Positions 54,527 to 64,000 of a stretch of 64,000 nucleotides of DNA are shown here, in pieces (the stretch's first letter is position 1; every line of letters begins with the position of its first letter). The position numbers and the translations under genes are program-made. Under the pieces are notes generated by a model that was given only the letters and a program-made list of their open reading frames with translations, did not search any database and was not told the origin of the DNA. This stretch comes from Dioszegia crocea (taxonomy: Eukaryota; Basidiomycota; Tremellomycetes; Tremellales; Bulleribasidiaceae), in the NCBI GenBank assembly GCA_001600615.1, contig BCKK01000004.1, forward strand, positions 1,351,316-1,415,315, read 5' to 3'.

Positions 54527-55723
54527 ATGTCGCCAAACCCACTTCCCAGCTTGACCGATTCAGCATCTAACCCCAGCTTCTATGCTACGTCTGGGCTGTC
54601 TGCACAATCGACACGCTACAGTCGCCCCGGGTCGGAAGAATATCACTCCCGGCCAAGTCAGGCTCCTCAGATCCCGGACGAGGTATGTACGTGGTTGTCC
54701 CGCACTCAAGCGACAGGAACTGCATCTATTTGCCAGCCATTGCAAGAGATTCTACTTCTCTATTGATCGGTCTGCGGAGTCGTCGAATTTCATCTCATCC
54801 ACATTGGCGAAGCTGCCACCCGATCATCGGCAGGCGTACGCTCGCCTACAATCTTTTCTACGCGCTCAAGCCCACCTTCATCATCTCCGTTCGAGAGTCT
54901 CCGCCTTTCATACCCTAATGTCGTCCCTTACGGTGTCCGGATTACTTGCACCGAACTCTCGCCACGACCTTGCCTCAGCTGCTGCCAAAGCGGAGCGCCA
55001 TCGGCGATACGAGGAGTTTGCAAAGAAATGGTGCTCGGCTGGCACTGAGCCTTTCTTCCGATGTCTATGGGGGGTCTGGAGGCTACAGAGCAGAGGGAGG
55101 GGCGGTGGTAGGGGGAGAAGGGTTGTATGGGAGGTAGACGATGCGGTATTCCAAGAGTCAGGGTGAGCTGCGTCGTGAAAATGGCTGATCTTAGCGGACC
55201 GGAGTTCATGCACGAGGCTGTTACGATCCTGAAAGGCGTTCTCGGTTTCGATGAACAAGCCTTGACCGCACAGTACCGACGAGTAGAGCACAGCAATTGC
55301 ACTGCCAGCTCGTGTCCGTTGGAGGATGTCGAACGGCCCCTCCTTGATCGAGAAGACTCTATCGAAACCCGTGTCAGCGAATGCGAAGACAGCGAAGAGG
55401 TCGAGCTCAACCGGCCACGCTTGCGGCTTTGGATATGCCCCGCTCATTTAGACGATGGGGAAGCTGAGAAGTTGATGAGGGTATCGCCTGTACGCGCAAA
55501 AGATGTTCGATTCCCGCTCGTACAACCGGGACGGGGCTTGATAGAGGGGACGTGGCAAGAAGTGAGGCCGGGCGTCTTAATCCCTCCGTTGGACCAGGAG
55601 GATCAGGAGGGGGTCGTGAGGGTGGGGACGGGAAGGATGTGGGTTGGGCTTGAATACAGGAATTCTGGCTGGGAAGGCAGCCGGTGGTTTAGATTTTTCA
55701 GGTGGTGGAGGAAATGTGACTAG
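54527..55723 (+). CDS. Unknown hydrophilic protein
   Basis: Three exons with introns of 28 and 32 nt sum to 378 residues; both junctions keep the frame. The N terminus is Ser/Pro-rich. A helical, basic middle (RQELHLFASHCKRFYFSID, then RLQSFLRAQAHLHHLRSRV and AAAKAERHRRYEEF) is followed by an acidic linker and a C-terminal part rich in Trp and Gly (GLEYRNSGWEGSRWFRFFRW). I recognise no domain. There is no signal peptide or clear membrane segment. It starts divergently 295 bp from the helicase start. Confidence 0.55.
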
Positions 55724-56030
55724 CCACTACACGCTCGGTACATGAGAGTAATCTCGACGCCATCCCCACGAGGCCTAGATGAAGCCCTGAGCCTGGGAGT
55801 AGATGGCTGGTGTCGAGATTACATGAGAGAAGCGCTGGCTAGCGCCGAAGCAAAGACTGAAATTGCCCAAGGACGAAAATTCATAACGCCGTAAAATCCC
55901 GACTAGGAAGGGTTCAAGAACTTCTTCCCAGGCGCATCGGCGCGTTTGGGCCAACTTCCTCAGAATACTGATACTCTGCCTGTAGGTGGTGGAGGGGCCT
56001 ACTTGGACTTGCATAGGGCTCCTCTAAGTA
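55724..56030. other. Intergenic region between convergent genes
   Basis: This 307-bp gap between convergent stops is the largest such gap outside the repeat island and the SUMO-like/small-protein pair. A short minus-strand frame (56014-55775) has no recognisable content. It presumably holds two 3' UTRs. Confidence 0.4.
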
Positions 56031-59000
56031 TCACTCATCCATCTTTGCTCGTTTGTTTGGCCTCTCCCCGTCGTCGCCCTTCTGCCCAACCTGAGCTTCC
56101 AGGTTGCCCTTTCGCTGGGTGTTTTTCGCCATGACTATGTCTCGAAAATGGTCCTGACCCTTGTCGCCTGAGGTATCTATAGAAGCGAGAGCTTTATCGA
56201 CGACAGGGGCTTGTCGACCTTTGCCCATTCCCTTTTTACGAGCGACTCTAGGCGCAAAGGGAATAGCGACCGCGGAAGCAACCGCGGCGGGTCGGCGGCC
56301 TGATTCGGTGAAGGTGATGGTTGCGCCGTTAAAGATGAACGGATCGGAGCGGAGTAATAGCTTGCCAGTGTCCTGCTGTCAGCTTGGTCAAACTTGGACC
56401 TACGGCAGGGTTGACGAGTTCGGCTATGGCTTCATTTTGCTTGGCAAAGATTTCAAGCCTTTTCACTGGGACAATTTTCTCCAAGGCTTGTTGCAGAAGG
56501 CCCTCTTGCGTGTTTTCGGGTAGGCCCTGAAGGCGGATCGTGGCGCTCTTATCGACATGTTTTCTATATCAGCCTGGTTTAAGTGGACTTACTTCTTATG
56601 TTGGGGATCGCTGGGCTTGACATTGAGGAGCTTGCCGTTCAGGTGTGCCCCGTGGAGTGCCAACGCAGCTTTTGCTTCGGCCTGAATTAGCTAGGCCTTG
56701 ACATGACTCACTTCTGACGACATGTGCACAAACGCAACCCCCTTGAATGCGTTCGTGTTTTTATCATGTACGAGACGGATGAAGCTGATAGTTCCGAACT
56801 AAAATCAGCGACATCAAGGCTGACTTGCCTTTTCGAACTGCTCTCGGAGATCCGCCTCGGTGGTCTGAGAGGTAAGGCCTCCAACAAAGAGCGAGGTCTG
56901 CTCTGCATCTGTACGTTTGGTCCTCGCCGCGGGGTCTGAAATCAAGACAGTCATGTCGCCGGCGAGAGATAGCGCGTTTTGCGCTGCGGCCTACAATCAG
57001 CCCAGTTGGACAAGTACTTACTGGAGACTCCATTGTGACGTAGCAGAACCGTCGATCCTCGTTATATTTCTTACTCGGCCAGCGGGTTTGGAGAATGTGC
57101 CCAAAGGGCGAGAACATCTTGCGTATAGACTCGTCGTCTGCGTCTGCGGGGAAATTGGTGATCCAAAGGGTCGATCGCCACATCATGGAGACTCCAATTT
57201 CGTGGTTGTCTATCTTTTTGCGATCACGAGATAGGGCGATAGGGACAGCTTCGACCTTTTTGAACTCGACCAAGGCGGATGAGCCGAGGATTGTAATTTC
57301 ACGTATAGCGCCACACTACTGTCAGTCAGGCCAGCATGTAACTCACGTCTGCAAAGAATGATTCTAAACGGGCGGATGAGGTATCTGCGATGCCGGTGAT
57401 GACAATGCTCGTGTGCTCGCGATCCCTACTGTCAGCGGGATTGGCTTGGACATACCTTTCCAGCGGCTTCTCTTCCACTACATCCGCCGCAGCTTGTACG
57501 GCCTGTACCATAGGCTCGGGCTGATATTGGGCGTACTCCAGGGCAACTTTTTGCCTTCGCACGGCCAATTTTTCAGATTCTCGCTCGATTGCGCGACGAC
57601 TTTGTTTGATGGTTTTTGGCTCTCCATGGATTGCCTCGAACCGGTTGATCGCTTCGTACACCATCTCTGGCCAGTCGAGGTCGGAGCGTTGAATAGATCC
57701 TAGCAGAATCTCCCGAGCCTTGTGGATGTTACCCCGGCGGCTTTCGACGCCAGACCGTAGCGTAGCGATTTGGTATGAGGATGACCGAGCCTTGCTAGGA
57801 GCTTCCACCAGGGCCAGAGCCTGGTCAAGAAGATCCGGAGCACGGGTCTCGGCCCATTCGAGGACGAATTTCTCCAGCTTGCACGATGGGTCTAAATGAG
57901 CCAAATCTTCAATTGACTCACCTGGAATCTCTAGTCCCCGCGTGACGGTGGCGAGCACAGCACCAGGAGTGTCCTCTCGATTTAGATAACTAGCCCAGTG
58001 TAGATAAACGTCCACACCCTCCACCGTTCCCAAAGCGATTGACGCTTCGTATATTGCCGCTAGGGACTCTAGGCTTTCGGATTCCTGGAGTCAGCGAGTT
58101 CGTACAAAACTCACCATTTCCGTTAAGAGTCGACTCCACAAATCACCGCTGCTGGGACATGCACGGACGGCGCGCTGCGCCACCACCTTGGCGTCCAACC
58201 CGCTTTGACTTGCCCAAGAGATGTATTTCCCCCAAACCTCAGCTTCGCCTGCTTTATACGCCTCAGAGCCAGGTACATTGCCCGAGGAGTCGAACAAGCG
58301 GGCCCAGAAAGTCACAGCTCGTTCAAAAACACCCCTGGTGAGGTTATGGTTCTGCTTCTTGGCGCGTTGGTCCGTCTCCCAGCGTATGTATTCGTTAAAT
58401 ATTCCGCCCTTGGTGGTGACATCTGCAACGACCTAGATCAGCTCAGCCTAGGCCACACTCACCAGTGCATCCTCCAAATCTTGCCGGGTCTTTCCGTAGC
58501 GCCGTTCTCCAATCAGCACCTGCTTTGCAGGTTGGGACGCTTGGGTCGCAGCAACTAGTCGAGCCTCATAGTCGTTCGGAGCGTGAGCGCTGCAGAAAGT
58601 AGAGTAGGCATCGAAAGTCGATTGTATATCTATCGTCAGCCACGAATAACGGCGTCGTACCTGCATGAGGGGTCCCCAGTCTGTCCGTATAGAGCTGATG
58701 AACGCGCTCAGGGTCAAGCTCTTGCTCGAGCTCCCAATCCAGCCACAGCTGCCAGACCTTGTGACTTTCGTCGAGCAAGCCAGCACTGCTCTCGGCCACG
58801 GCTTGGATCATCCCTCTGATTTTGTCTCTTGTGAGAATCTCGGCAATCTCTGCGTGCTTGCCGCTGTCTCGAAGGAAATTTATGTGGCGAGAGAGGATGG
58901 CGGGGCCTGTTGTCAGTGGGGTCTGTCTAGAACTCACTAAAATAGTCCTGCTCGGCGTGATCAAACCGTTCGAGGACATCCGCCAGGACGTCAAGAGTGA

Positions 59001-59259
59001 GGGGATTGGCGAGGGAGATGTCAAAGTATGTCTGCCATTGGTCTACATCAGCCACGTCGTACTGGGACTTACTCTCACTGAGCATCACCAGCTCTGACAG
59101 CTTGTCCATGGAGTCCATTTGTTCAGCGGTCAGATCGAGGGTTGCCATCAGGTCTATAGCTTTGCGCAGGCAGGGAACATTTCGAGGACTGTCGTCGAGC
59201 TGGGCCAGGATCTGGGACAGCTCGGCGATGGGGTCGGCGGGTGATGGGTCTACTTCCAT
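56031..59259 (-). CDS. PRP24: PRP24/SART3-type U4/U6 snRNP recycling factor
   Basis: Reanneals U4 and U6 snRNAs after splicing. About 940 residues over 12 or more exons. The N-terminal two thirds is a HAT-repeat alpha-solenoid with aromatic-rich helices (WQTYFDISLANPLTLDVLADVL, VWQLWLDWELEQELDPERVHQLY, WGKYISWASQSG). Four RRM-like domains follow: SIVITGIAD onward; TLWITNFPADADDESIRKMF; SLFVGGLTSQTTEADLREQF; and TIRLQGLPENTQEGLLQQAL, the last short and less canonical. The extreme C terminus carries DHFRDIVMAK, matching the LSm-interaction motif that contacts the Lsm2-8 ring. The start is the ATG before DPSPADPIAELSQIL. It shares only 70 bp of upstream DNA with the divergent transporter gene. 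Confidence 0.85.
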
Positions 59260-59329
59260 AGTGCGAGGATGATGTGCAAGTGGCAAAAGCAGATGTCATA
59301 ACGTTACCGCGTTTCATTCACTGTACATC

Positions 59330-60691
59330 ATGCCTCCTGCAGCCGTGTCCACCCTGGTAGTGGGGATGTTCCTCACTGGCTGTGCCAACAGCTTACTGTG
59401 AGTGCTGATGAAGACTACCTAATCCCAGAACCAAGTGGCAAGACAAACAGTGTGTCGAGAATTGCAACGGACCCAATCGCCTGGACTTTGAACAACCAGT
59501 ATGTTTGTGCATGACCCTGCTGATGACAGGTGTGGCAAACTTTGAAGTGAGATTTGCTTCTACCTCGCTGATGGCAGCATGTTTGTCGGCGAGTTCATGT
59601 GCTGCATACCGCTTCTTTTGCAACGGGCCAAGGCGAAACCTCATGAATACACTCACGTCGCGGGCGACGAGGACGAGGATGAGGTAGCCGAGGAGACATT
59701 GAGCGGGTGGAGGATGTGTTGGATGTGGTTCCCGGCTTTCTTCGACAGTGAGTTGTATTGCGAGCAAGCTGATGTAGTTTGCGGCACGACACTTATGAAT
59801 GTCGGCTTAATTCTGACTCCCGTTTCCATCTATCAAATGTCCCGGGGCGCGTTGGTTCTGTGGGTCGGGGTCTTATCGGTCATCTTCCTCCGCAGAAAGC
59901 TGTGGCTCTATCAATGGTCCGCTTTGTTGATTGTCACACTGGGTGTGTGCCTGGTGGGGCTTTCCGGCAGTCTAAAGCAGGACGGGGTTGTTGGGATTGT
60001 CAAGAGGGCAGATGACGACCCCGCCAAGGTTGCTCTTGGAGTTGCATTGATCTTGTTTGCTCAGATATTCACTGCTACGCAATATGTAAGTGCAGTCAGG
60101 CCACGCTGACGCCAGGTGGTCGAAGAAAAGATCATGTCGCGATACCACACCGAACCCCTCGTTGCGGTCACGCTGGAGGGTTTCTTTGGCTTGACGACAA
60201 CACTTATCGGCATGCCGTTCCTCCATATCTTCCTTCGCGACCGCTCGCCATACTTTGACATCCCCCGCGGATGGCGCCAGATCATCTCCCACCCTAGCGT
60301 GATGTGGCTGTCTTTCGCCATCTGCTTCAGCATCGGCGCATTCAACTTTTTCGGCTTGAGCGTGACGACTAGGGTCAGCGCCACGACTCGGAGCACAATC
60401 GACACCTGTAGGACATTGGGCATTTGGGTTGTCAGTTTGGCCGTAGGCTGGGAGCACCTGGTGTGGCCATTCTCCCTCTTACAGGTCGTGGGATTCTCGA
60501 TGCTAGTGTAAGTCGTGTATGGGCGAGCTGACAATAGATATGGTACATTCGTCTTTAACGGTTTGGTAGCTCCGCTGTTCTGCCCTCCGCCTGACAGTGT
60601 ACGACTTCCCCACGAGCCCGAGCTGGAGGAGACGGGAGTCGTACCAGCTGCCGCGCAGAGTCGAGGAGGATACGACGTCCCAAGGGAGTGA
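59330..60691 (+). CDS. DMT-superfamily transporter, SLC35F6-like
   Basis: A drug/metabolite-transporter fold membrane protein of uncertain substrate; relatives lie in endolysosomal or Golgi membranes. Several short exons give about ten hydrophobic segments. A first membrane helix (STLVVGMFLTGCANSLLTK, joined over an intron) is followed by KWQDKQCVENC, EFMCCIPLLL, ICGTTLMNVGLILTPVSIYQM, FLRRKLWLYQWSALL, LILFAQIFTATQYV, VTLEGFFGLTTTLIG, FAICFSIGAFNFFG, RSTIDTCRTLGIWV and a final helix. The GTTLMNVGL...SIYQM and STIDTCRT phrases are those of the SLC35F6 group. The stop is 9 bp from the EAF6 stop. Confidence 0.85.
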
Positions 60692-60700
60692 TATGTACTG

Positions 60701-61132
60701 TTACTTTCTATTCATATATGCCATCTGCTCATGCTGCGCCTTGGCCTCTAGACTCTGGCAGTTAGCGATAGCGCGACTCGACTGACCTGTTGATGCGTTC
60801 CACTGCTCATGCTGAATAATCGGTCAGACTCTATCGTATCCTGCCTCTTTTTGGTGGTTGTGTTGGGTTTGAGATAGTTGTCAAATCCCTAGAGTTAGCG
60901 GGTAAGTATTGAGCTTACCTTGATGATGTTCCCTCCTGACGCTGCAGTCTCTTCTAGATAGCTGCCTTCGAAGTTGTATATAGCAGTCTCAAGGTTGGCC
61001 TATCAGCGTTGTCCGGTGGTAACTCACTAGAGATGTATCTATGGCGCGCTTCTTCTTCTGTGCGGCCTCTAGCTCCTGTAGAGCTGCAGCTTGAGCCTGT
61101 TTGGCGTCGGCGGGTGGGCCGGATTGACTCAT
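60701..61132 (-). CDS. EAF6: EAF6, NuA4 histone acetyltransferase subunit
   Basis: Eaf6 is a small subunit of NuA4 (and of MYST complexes in animals). Four exons with introns of 28, 30 and 32 nt sum to 113 residues. A coiled-coil start (AALQELEAAQKKKRAIDTSL) is joined to ANLETAIYNFEGSYLEETAA and GGNIIK, then GFDNYLKPNTTTKKR, all hallmarks of the family, and DRLFSMSSGTHQQ near the end. If the last intron were kept the protein would end a little later with a different tail; the spliced form is preferred because the intron has the local branch-site style. It shares a 107-bp upstream region with the divergent kinase gene. Confidence 0.92.
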
Positions 61133-61239
61133 GGCAGATATGGACGGAAGCAAGGTGCCTTTAAACGTTATCACGCGTTTTCAAGCGTTCTACTTGTCGT
61201 CATTTGTATATACCTACTTACGCATGGAGAACAGCGTCG

Positions 61240-64000
61240 ATGGGGCCACACGCGACGCCCGGTGTCGTCAACAAACAGGCTCAGGTGGGTGGACAAAGGA
61301 TGTCACTGATTACAGCTTGCTTCGGCATATCAGGAATTAGGCAAGGAGCTGGGGTCGGAGAAGCTTAAAGTCGTGGGAGGGTATACCATCGGGCGTGTCA
61401 TTGGTGAAGGTAAGTTTTGCAGCGGCGCTGCTGATCAGGCTCGTTCGGTGCGGTTCACATAGCCACCCATCGCTTGACGGGATCGAGATGCGCCATCAAG
61501 AAGATCCCCAAGTCGATGTCTGCGCAAATCACCCGGGAAATCCACCATCATCGTCGGCTGCACCATCTTCACATCGTTCAGCTTTACGAGATTATAGCAA
61601 CTGAATCGCATATCTGGCTCGTAACAGAGTTATGTTCAGGCGGAGAGTTGTTTGACTATTTGGTGGAGCGCGGGCGGATGTTGGAAGGGGAGGCAAAGCG
61701 GCTCTTTGGCGAACTGACTGTGGCGGTGGGCCACATGCACAATGAAGGGATCGTTCACCGGGATCTGAAGCTGGAGAATGTGCTTCTGGATGGGGAGCTT
61801 CGGGTCAAGCTTGCGGATTTGGGATTTGCCAGGGAGTGGTCGAGGGGAAAATTGTAAGCCATCTGTTTGCAGCGCTGACGACAGAATGGAGACCCACTGC
61901 GGCACCACAGGTTATGCCTCTCCCGAGATGTTGTCCGGGAAGAAGTACCTGGGCGTGGAGACGGACGTCTGGTCTTTAGGGATCATCCTGTACATTCTGC
62001 TCTGCGGGGGACTACCTTTCGATGACGACGACGAGCGCGTAATGAAGGAGTTGATAATCAAGGGGGATTATGAGGAACCGGAGTGGCTGAGTAAAGGTAG
62101 GTCCACACAAGTCCAAGCTGACATCTAGAGGCGCGATCTTTGATCCAGAGTCTGCTGAAACACAACCCTGCCGAACGGCCATCGATCGAAGCCATTTTTG
62201 CTCATCCCTGGTTCAGCATCGGCGCTTCTCCCCTCCCTCCCTTTGTCGAAAAATTCCCATCTCCCCTGTCTACTCCTCGGGACAGCTCGGAGATCAAGCG
62301 AGTTCACAGCGGGGACTTTAGCCACACCGAACAAGCTCTCGAGGCTCTACACCTTGACCCCGACACGCTCCATCTGCCGTCAAGCTCTCGCACACCCTCA
62401 CGGACAAAACGTCGATCGGTTTCTTCAGGTCTATCCCTTGAACGTCGACAATCACACCACTCCGTCCATCAGCATCATGAGAATTACCTCGAGATGCTTC
62501 GCAGTAAACGCCAACCCGTCTTTTCCACCCCGTCCGAGAAATTTCTCATGACGCAATTGAACGATCTCGGTGTTGACGTTGGTCAAATGACGCATTCGGT
62601 CGAGAATGACGCTTGCGATTCGTCCTCAGCCAGTTGGTGGTTGTTGCGGGCAAAACAGGCGGAGCGTGGCGAGACGGACGAATTTATCACCGCGAGACAA
62701 GCGTCAAATGCAAGGAAGAGGGAGAAACTGGCGGCGTACGCGAGGGAGGACAGGAAAAAGGCGAGGGAGCGGGGGGAAGAAGATCCCAGCCCAGATCTGA
62801 GGCCCGTCCCCACCGTGGCTTTCAAAGATCAATATCATCTCTCGCCGGTTGTGGATATCCCCACGATCAATCCCCCGTCGATTCCGACGACACCAACGAG
62901 GGAGACTCCAGAGAGCCCTCGGGATAAGGCGGGCAAGACTAGATCACCCTCCATGTCGATGTTGCAGCGAGCAACTTCGGCCCTTTTGGGCAAGGTTGAA
63001 GATGAGCCCAATTCGCGAAGCACCTCGCCCACAAAGTTGATCAAACCCCAGCGGGATCCCACGCTACTTTCTGTCCCCACCCCAGTCATAGTCCGGACCC
63101 CCGAGACTATACGATCCGACCTTCCGTCTTACTTTGCATCCCCCCCACACCCCCCAAAACCACTCCCCATTGATACCCCCGCAAAAGGCTCAATGTGGTC
63201 CAGCTGGACTACATTCCGGCAATTTTTCGACCAAGGTGGCCATCGTCGAAAGCAGGGCACAGCCAAACCTACCATAGTCTTATCCCGAGGGATCGCCGCT
63301 AGGACCCCACACGTAAACCGCATAAATCAATCCACATCCCGGCGGGCATCCCTCGATGGCCGACCACAGCTGTACTCCCGGCGGTCGTCATCGGTCAATT
63401 CACGTCGCTCCAGCGTGACTTCCATGCAGGCGGAGTTTGGCCGCCCGATGAGCCACGACAACCTCCCCCAGCTCGGCCGACGGGCCAGCCAAAAAAGCCA
63501 CGGCTCGGCGACTCCCACGTCCGACCGCGAGCAAGCTCCTCGTTACGTCGGTCGGGAAATGCGCAGTCCGAGTATGCAGTCCGATTCGTCGGGTCGGTTC
63601 TCTCGCCAACCGGCCAGTCCTCTACACAACTATCAACGCCGACCGCCGCAAGGCACGGCAAGTAAGCGCATCCGGCATATCCGGGTCATTCCCGAAACCC
63701 AGGTATTGCGATCTAGCTCGGTGGCCTCTAGTATAAAGAGCAACCATTCTAGTAGAGCGAGCTCTATTGATGGACGGAGGGAGGACAGTGATTATGACAG
63801 CCGGGACGAGTCCCGGAGTCGGCGACTCGAGCCTCATGGGCAGATACATCGCAAGGGCAGCCCGTTGGCAAATGGAAGAATGCGCAAGCCCAAACCTGTA
63901 CTGCGGGATGTGTTTCAGGGCAAGGATGATGAGTGGGAGGATGAGGATGAGTTTGCAGGTGGTTATGGACAGGGCAAGAGTGATAGAAGGGTGGAAAAAT
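61240..64000 (+). CDS. CAMK-family Ser/Thr kinase, Kin4-like (3' end outside window)
   Basis: A protein kinase of the CAMKL group; Kin4 in yeast delays mitotic exit when the spindle is misplaced. The start MGPHATPGVVNKQAQ was chosen because its first exon joins in phase 0 to LASAYQELGKELGSEK. The kinase domain follows: VIGEGSFGAVHIATHR, RCAIKKIPKS, IVHRDLKLENVLL, LADLGFAREW, THCGTTGYASPEML, ETDVWSLGIILYILLCG and RPSIEAIFAHPWF. After it comes LMTQLNDLGVDVGQMTHSVE with NDACDSSSASWWLL, a helical region I associate with this group. A long Ser/Arg-rich disordered tail runs off the window. The DFG motif reads DLG. About 850 residues are visible. Confidence 0.85.

Noticed and set aside
55775..56014. 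Minus-strand frame downstream of PRP24
   Set aside because: No motif, and it follows a PRP24 C terminus that is complete with its LSm-interaction motif and stop.
62583..63849. Several minus-strand frames opposite the Kin4-like kinase tail
   Set aside because: They are shadows of the Ser/Arg-rich coding sequence on the plus strand and lack start context or domains.

Overview
The window is nuclear DNA from a fungus, most likely a basidiomycete yeast or Tremellomycete-like lineage (inferred from intron style and gene content). Nearly every gene is cut by many very short introns, mostly 28-35 nt, with a GT donor and a CTGAC/CTGAT/CTAAC-like branch site 2-10 nt before the acceptor AG. Gene models were rebuilt exon by exon. 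For the Zn2Cys6 gene, the SUMO-like gene, DBF4, CDC50, ORM, MDM35, EAF6, ClpP, the bZIP gene and several small genes the exon lengths were summed and close in frame. For the longer genes the ends are firm but not every internal splice site was checked.

Layout. 1-2001: start of a Zn2Cys6 protein gene, running off the left edge. 2776-3319: divergent SUMO-like protein. 3744-3969: small protein with a myristoylation-type start. 4834-6630: DBF4/Dfp1. 7257-9080: MFS permease. 9268-9990: tandem repeat and a LINE-type reverse transcriptase remnant, with three ambiguous bases. 10344-15239: Mus7/MMS22. 15234-20142: acyl-CoA dehydrogenase, acetate kinase and an acyl/aryl-CoA ligase. 20385-24345: mitochondrial ClpP and isoleucyl-tRNA synthetase. 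24500-29155: bZIP factor, CDK7-like kinase, CDC50 and a JmjC protein. 29158-35053: chitin synthase and an Arb1-like RNAi factor. 35054-46197: an 11-kb stretch with no convincing gene, holding a recurring ~70-bp repeat family, a solo-LTR-like element, duplicated ~320-380-bp repeats and a foldback. 46198-64000: small membrane protein, MDM35, ORM sphingolipid regulator, RIO1 kinase, small acidic protein, SF1 helicase (MOV10/SDE3-like), unknown protein, PRP24/SART3, SLC35F6-like transporter, EAF6 and a Kin4-like kinase cut by the right edge.

Themes. Outside the island the genome is very compact: convergent genes end 1-15 bp apart or overlap, and divergent starts lie 70-300 bp apart. Most genes are housekeeping: S-phase control and repair (DBF4, MMS22), transcription and chromatin (CDK7, EAF6, JmjC), splicing (PRP24), mitochondria (ClpP, IleRS, MDM35), lipids and membranes (CDC50, ORM) and cell wall (chitin synthase). 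An Arb1-like protein and a MOV10/SDE3-like helicase on the two sides of the repeat island suggest that RNA silencing is retained. The most unusual points are a same-strand chitin synthase/JmjC pair 2 bp apart, an apparent GT-TG intron in ORM, the divergent SUMO-like protein, and the ~70-bp repeat family.
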